DNA of 64,000 nt, from NCBI GenBank assembly GCA_944386045.1, contig CALWZO010000025.1, positions 49,716 to 113,715 on the forward strand, in the 5' to 3' direction. Both the position numbers and the translations under genes were made by a program. This DNA is from an uncultured Clostridia bacterium. Its GTDB lineage: Bacteria; Bacillota; Clostridia; Oscillospirales; Ruminococcaceae. Below the pieces are notes generated by a model that saw only the letters and a list, made by a program, of their open reading frames with translations, had not been told where the DNA came from and did no database searches. Below, piece after piece: positions 60,654 to 64,000 of the stretch (positions within the stretch are counted from its first letter, which is position 1; each line of letters opens with the position of its first letter).

Positions 60654-61328
60654 TTATAAATCTTCAAACCTGTATCCGGTGCCGCGCAGTGTCACTATAA
60701 GGTTGCTGTAATCGCCCAAGTGCCTGCGCAGCAGCTTTATATGCGTATCCAGAGTTCTGTCATCGCCGTAAAAATCATAACCCCACACATTGGTTATCAG
60801 CTTTTCACGGGACAGGGCTATTCCTTTGTTCTTCACCATGTAAAACAGCAGGTCGTACTCTTTGGGTGACAGTTCCAGGCTTTGGCCGTCTATCTGGACT
60901 TTCCTGGCGGTAAAATCTATAACCAGGCCGTCTTTTTTGTACAGGTCATGGCCGTTTGTGTCAGTTTTGTTCCGCCTGCGCATTATGACATCTATGCGCA
61001 GCATAAGCTCCTTGGGTGAAAAGGGCTTTAAGACATAGTCATCCACACCTATTTCAAAGCCGTGAATTCTGTCATACTCTTCACCTCGGGCAGACAGCAT
61101 TATAACCGGCACTGACGAAAATTTCCTTATCTCTTTTACCGCTGAAAATCCGTCCAGTTCCGGCATCATAACATCCATTATTATAATATCAATATCTTTG
61201 CCGCGGCATATATCAATCGCCTGCATGCCGTTTTCGGCCTGTATAACATTATGGCCTTCAAACCGGGCATATTTGCTTACCATGGCCCTTATACCGCTTT
61301 CGTCATCGCAAATCAATATGTTATACAT
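60654..61328 (-). CDS. OmpR/PhoB-family response regulator
   Basis: 224 residues. Receiver domain: acidic pair in ILICDDESG, phospho-acceptor in IIIMDVMMPELDG, Thr/Ser in VIMLSARG and Lys in YVLKPFSP. Winged-helix output domain ends VTLRGTGYRFED, typical of OmpR/PhoB. Transcribed first, followed directly by its kinase. Target genes unknown; clostridial pairs of this type often govern envelope or antimicrobial-peptide responses. The ATG at 61328 follows AGAGGTG. Confidence 0.95.
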   Translation of the reverse strand: MYNILICDDESGIRAMVSKYARFEGHNVIQAENGMQAIDICRGKDIDIIIMDVMMPELDGFSAVKEIRKFSSVPVIMLSARGEEYDRIHGFEIGVDDYVLKPFSPKELMLRIDVIMRRRNKTDTNGHDLYKKDGLVIDFTARKVQIDGQSLELSPKEYDLLFYMVKNKGIALSREKLITNVWGYDFYGDDRTLDTHIKLLRRHLGDYSNLIVTLRGTGYRFEDL

Positions 61329-61447
61329 AAAATCACCTCTGCAAAACTGAAATTATATTTGTACACACTGCATTTTATTATATTGTATTATAAAAGTCTG
61401 TAAAGATTTTGTGTTTTGTCTGAATTCTGCGTGAACAGGGTTACCTC

Positions 61448-62074
61448 TCACGGCAGCACCAGCCGGCATGCCGGATTGGCATAATACCAAAAATACAGTG
61501 CAGCTGTGGTGCGGTAAGGGGAAAATTTATCTGTAAGCCGGTGGAACTGCTCTTCTGTCAGCTCCTGAAGGTTGTAAAGTTTCATTACGCCTCTGCGTAT
61601 GGCCAGATCGCCATAGGACAGCACATCCGGCCTTTCCATGGAAAAGGTCAGCAGCATTTCCGCCGTCCACCTGCCCACGCCCTTCAGCGACACCAACTGG
61701 CTGATAACCTCTTCATCACCCATGTCATACAACCGGCTGATATCAAAATCCCCGCTGAGAATTTTGTCCGTAAAGTCTTTTATATAGCCGACTTTTCTCC
61801 AGCTTATACCGATGCTTTTCAGTTCTTCATCCGGTATTGCTGCCACTTTTTGTGCTGTAAGCGCACCGAATTTGTCCTGCACGCGCTTTCTTATGGTGTT
61901 GTGGGCGGCGGTGGATATCTGCTGGCCTATTATGCTGTCTACAAGGGCCCGGTACAGATCCGGGTTTGTCCGCCTTTCTATCATTCCGGCGCTGTCAATC
62001 AGCTGTGCCATTTTTTCGTCTTTGCTTTTCAGGTATTCAATCTCCCGCCGGCCGTATCTGAAAAAATCTGCCAT
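61448..62074 (-). CDS. DNA-3-methyladenine glycosylase II (AlkA-like)
   Basis: 208 residues of the HhH-GPD superfamily. SIIGQQIS opens the fold, the hairpin LKGVGRWTAEMLL (about 130-142) and catalytic Asp in LSYGDLAIRRG follow; no C-terminal Fe-S cysteines, so this is the AlkA branch rather than Nth/MutY. It removes alkylated bases in base-excision repair. It lies three bases after the acetyltransferase gene, in an operon flavin reductase-GNAT-glycosylase. No terminator hairpin is obvious between it and the response regulator gene. Confidence 0.93.
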   Translation of the reverse strand: MADFFRYGRREIEYLKSKDEKMAQLIDSAGMIERRTNPDLYRALVDSIIGQQISTAAHNTIRKRVQDKFGALTAQKVAAIPDEELKSIGISWRKVGYIKDFTDKILSGDFDISRLYDMGDEEVISQLVSLKGVGRWTAEMLLTFSMERPDVLSYGDLAIRRGVMKLYNLQELTEEQFHRLTDKFSPYRTTAALYFWYYANPACRLVLP

Positions 62075-62077
62075 ATA

Positions 62078-62575
62078 TCATATATCCTTTGCCCAGAATT
62101 CTTCAATAACACCCGGTGCCACTTCCTCATCGGGAATCGTCTGTGTTATTTCAAAACCCAGCTGGCGGTACATTGTCCTGGCGACTTTCAGCACATTATA
62201 TGTGGAAAAATACAGGTGGCTGTATCCCATATCCTTTGCCATTGACATAGCTGTGGTGAAAACCAGTTTTCCGACCCCGTGGCCCCTGGTAAAAGGTTCC
62301 ACAAAGAAATATCTCAACCTGCCTTTGCCCTCTTCTTCGCCGATGAGGGTGATTGTACCGGCAAATCTGCCGTCAACCTTTGCCACCAGCATAAAATCTT
62401 TCCGGCTGTCAAAGTCATGGGCAAAATCTGTTATGGATTTTTCCACATACTTATTGAATATTTCCGAAAAACCGAATTCCGAATCAAATATTTCCTTATG
62501 CCTTTTTATGGAGTATTGTATATCCTCATCTGTAAAATCAGTTGTAAGCAAAACACCGTCAATTACTTTTTCCAT
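62078..62575 (-). CDS. GNAT-family N-acetyltransferase
   Basis: 165 residues from the ATG at 62575 (GCGGAGGAAAG site); a longer in-frame extension overlaps the upstream gene and lacks a site. GNAT motif A appears as YFFVEPFTRGHGVGKLVFTT, with motif B-like RTMYRQLGFEITQT. Substrate unknown. It overlaps the flavin reductase gene by 13 bp and abuts the glycosylase gene, so all three are co-translated. Confidence 0.88.
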   Translation of the reverse strand: MEKVIDGVLLTTDFTDEDIQYSIKRHKEIFDSEFGFSEIFNKYVEKSITDFAHDFDSRKDFMLVAKVDGRFAGTITLIGEEEGKGRLRYFFVEPFTRGHGVGKLVFTTAMSMAKDMGYSHLYFSTYNVLKVARTMYRQLGFEITQTIPDEEVAPGVIEEFWAKDI

Positions 62576-63180
62576 TTTTTGCTTTCCTCCGCTTTTTGTA
62601 TGTTTCTGCGCTTTTGCGCCTTTTTGCTTCTTACACTGAAACCAAAATCCCCTATACACCTGCCCAGCGCATAATATTCGCCATGGGCATAGGTGCACAG
62701 TCCGGCTTTATCCAGGTGCAATTTCCCCTTATCATCCAGCAGGTCCTGCGAAACATTTACTCCCACTATATCCGCCATAAACATGGTGTGGGAGCCCAAA
62801 GGTATAACCTGGCACACTTTACATTCAACGCTTACAGGGCTCTGGTCTATCTGCGGAGCGCTTACTTTTTCACACGGGGAAACAGTAAGGGCGCATTTTG
62901 CCAGCTTGTCCTCCTTTGCGCCGCTGCGGCAGCCGCAGTAATCCACCGCCTTTACCATATCGGCAGTGGGTAGATTTATAACAAATTCGCCGCTTTCCTC
63001 TATCAGCTTATAGGAATATCTCTGCGGCCTGACGCTGATATATGTTTTGGGTGGGACCGTATTCAATATTCCCGTCCATGCCACAGTAAGGGCGTTGGGC
63101 CTGTCCAGGCTTCCGCAGCTGACAAGGGCAGGCGGTACCGGAGCCAGCATAGCGCCACCCGGCCAATGTACTTTTTTCAT
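62563..63180 (-). CDS. Flavin reductase-like FMN-binding protein
   Basis: 205 residues, a split-barrel FMN-binding domain (ALVSCGSLDRPNALTVAW, TGILNTVPPKTYISVRPQR, FVINLPT, CGCRSGAKEDKLA), then a basic, Lys-rich tail (residues ~185-205). Family members bind FMN and reduce flavins or act as oxidoreductases for unknown partners; clostridial ones resemble flavoredoxin. The ATG at 63180 follows AGAGGTG. First gene of a three-gene operon. Confidence 0.88.
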   Translation of the reverse strand: MKKVHWPGGAMLAPVPPALVSCGSLDRPNALTVAWTGILNTVPPKTYISVRPQRYSYKLIEESGEFVINLPTADMVKAVDYCGCRSGAKEDKLAKCALTVSPCEKVSAPQIDQSPVSVECKVCQVIPLGSHTMFMADIVGVNVSQDLLDDKGKLHLDKAGLCTYAHGEYYALGRCIGDFGFSVRSKKAQKRRNIQKAEESKKWKK

Positions 63181-63330
63181 TCTCTGCACCTCTTTTCGAC
63201 CTTTTAATTATACAACAAAATACACAAAAATTAAACATAAATTTTGTATACAGAAACAGGTGTTTTTAATTGTGATTTTGCCGGTTATGTGATAATCTGA
63301 AAATATAGTTTTATACGGAGGTTATTGAGA

Positions 63331-64000
63331 ATGTCACTTGTGCATATTAACTTTGAAAGTATGTTTTTAAACGGCAACACTGATGTAAACATTATCCTGC
63401 CGGACAAACCGCGCAAAGTACTGCCGGAAGATTTTTACAAAAAGGATGTAAAATACAAAGTTCTGTGGCTGCTGCACGGAACATTCGGCGACTATACCGA
63501 CTGGATAAGAAAAAGCAATATTGAGCTGTATGCCTGCGAGAAAAATCTGATTGTGGTCATGCCCAGCGCGCTGAACTCCAACTATTCCGACTGGGACAGC
63601 ATGATGGGTTACAATATGTACAGCTATCTCACAGACGAGCTGATGCCACTGGTTTACAACTGGTTCCCCGCTTCCGACAAAAAAGAGGACAACTTTATTT
63701 CCGGCCTGTCCATGGGCGGAGAAGGCGCGCTGAAGTACGCGGTAAACCACCCGGACAAATTCAGTGCAGTGGCGGTGCTGTCAATGTATGCCCGCGACTG
63801 GCGAGCCATGAACCCGGCCGAAGGCTTTGACGAAAAACGCACGCTGAACAGCTATAAAAACGCCGGAGGAAAAGAAAAATTCCTGGATTCCTACGAGGAC
63901 ATCCGCGGCCTTATGCAGAAAAACAAGGATAAACTGCCGCCCATGTACTTTGCCTGCGGCAAAAATGATTTCCTGTATGAAGGTTACTGCGAATTTAAAA
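63331..64000 (+). CDS. Esterase D-family / tributyrin-esterase-like hydrolase, 3' end cut by window edge
   Basis: An ATG at 63331 behind ACGGAGGTTATTGAG opens a frame that runs to the last base (about 223 codons visible). The alpha/beta-hydrolase pattern is clear: LWLLHGTFGDYTDWIRKS (oxyanion region), VVMPSALNSNYSDW, the nucleophile elbow SGLSMGGEGAL (Ser ~133) and the acidic residue region FACGKNDFLYEG. The His of the triad would lie past the edge. These cytoplasmic carboxylesterases act on short acyl esters, acetylated sugars or S-formylglutathione. Divergent from the flavin reductase operon. Confidence 0.92.
   Translation, partial: MSLVHINFESMFLNGNTDVNIILPDKPRKVLPEDFYKKDVKYKVLWLLHGTFGDYTDWIRKSNIELYACEKNLIVVMPSALNSNYSDWDSMMGYNMYSYLTDELMPLVYNWFPASDKKEDNFISGLSMGGEGALKYAVNHPDKFSAVAVLSMYARDWRAMNPAEGFDEKRTLNSYKNAGGKEKFLDSYEDIRGLMQKNKDKLPPMYFACGKNDFLYEGYCEFK

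Overview
The window reads as chromosomal DNA of an anaerobic, low-to-moderate-GC Firmicute of the class Clostridia. The supporting signs are strong AGGAGG-type ribosome binding sites, TTGACA-17-TATAAT promoters, many short U-tailed terminators, frequent TTG/GTG starts, and clostridial families such as hybrid cluster protein, DUF3793, the YolD/Y-polymerase pair, an ECF-type S component and a tungsten/molybdenum oxidoreductase. I see no rRNA, CRISPR array, prophage or complete insertion sequence.

0-14 kb holds housekeeping and catabolic genes: a CbxX-type AAA+ protein cut by the left edge, four hydrolases of amino-acid or amide metabolism (M24, YtcJ-type and imidazolonepropionase-type amidohydrolases, M20), thioredoxin, a Crp/Fnr and an XRE regulator, and a two-gene operon in which a ribbon-helix-helix protein precedes clpB. 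14-24 kb is an accessory island of fast-evolving lipoproteins and anchored secreted proteins. It contains paralogues, decayed copies, a 1 kb duplication whose first copy is broken, and a ricin-like/C39-like protease without a signal peptide. 22-26 kb adds a membrane protein and a YolD/Y-family polymerase operon. Hybrid cluster protein follows at 26 kb, then debris of decayed genes (27.7-29.3 kb).

29.5-35.9 kb is one minus-strand operon: flavoprotein oxidoreductase, molybdopterin oxidoreductase, four-cluster ferredoxin, a structured leader ending in an intrinsic terminator, an ECF-type S component, an anchored sulfite-oxidase-like domain, and a kinase-like/MobA fusion. I infer that it builds, loads and regulates one Mo/W enzyme. 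36.4-37.7 kb holds two small secreted-protein genes, each broken by a one-base frameshift just after the signal peptide. 38.4-43.9 kb has tRNA-Leu, a TRIC-family channel, two nucleoside hydrolases, a nucleobase permease, and the smpB-ssrA pair.

44-51 kb contains a class A PBP without a normal start codon and then a five-gene cluster (FkbH-like, ACP, MaoC, SDR, double GNAT) that looks like a small acyl-carrier-protein-based biosynthetic pathway. 51-58 kb holds anchored and membrane proteins, a class I amidotransferase hydrolase, a free-standing pyruvate-kinase C-terminal-like domain, and htpG behind a CIRCE-like operator. 57.7-59.05 kb has two nearly identical promoter/palindrome modules. One drives DUF3793-flavodoxin. 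The other drives no protein and would give a roughly 110-nt RNA ending at the htpG terminator. 59-64 kb has a two-component system, a DNA glycosylase, a GNAT, a flavin reductase-like protein and an esterase cut by the right edge.

The best candidates for undescribed biology are the RHH-clpB operon with its self-contained operator, the palindrome-controlled small RNA candidate, the Mo/W operon with its attenuator leader and kinase-MobA fusion, and the FkbH/ACP cluster.
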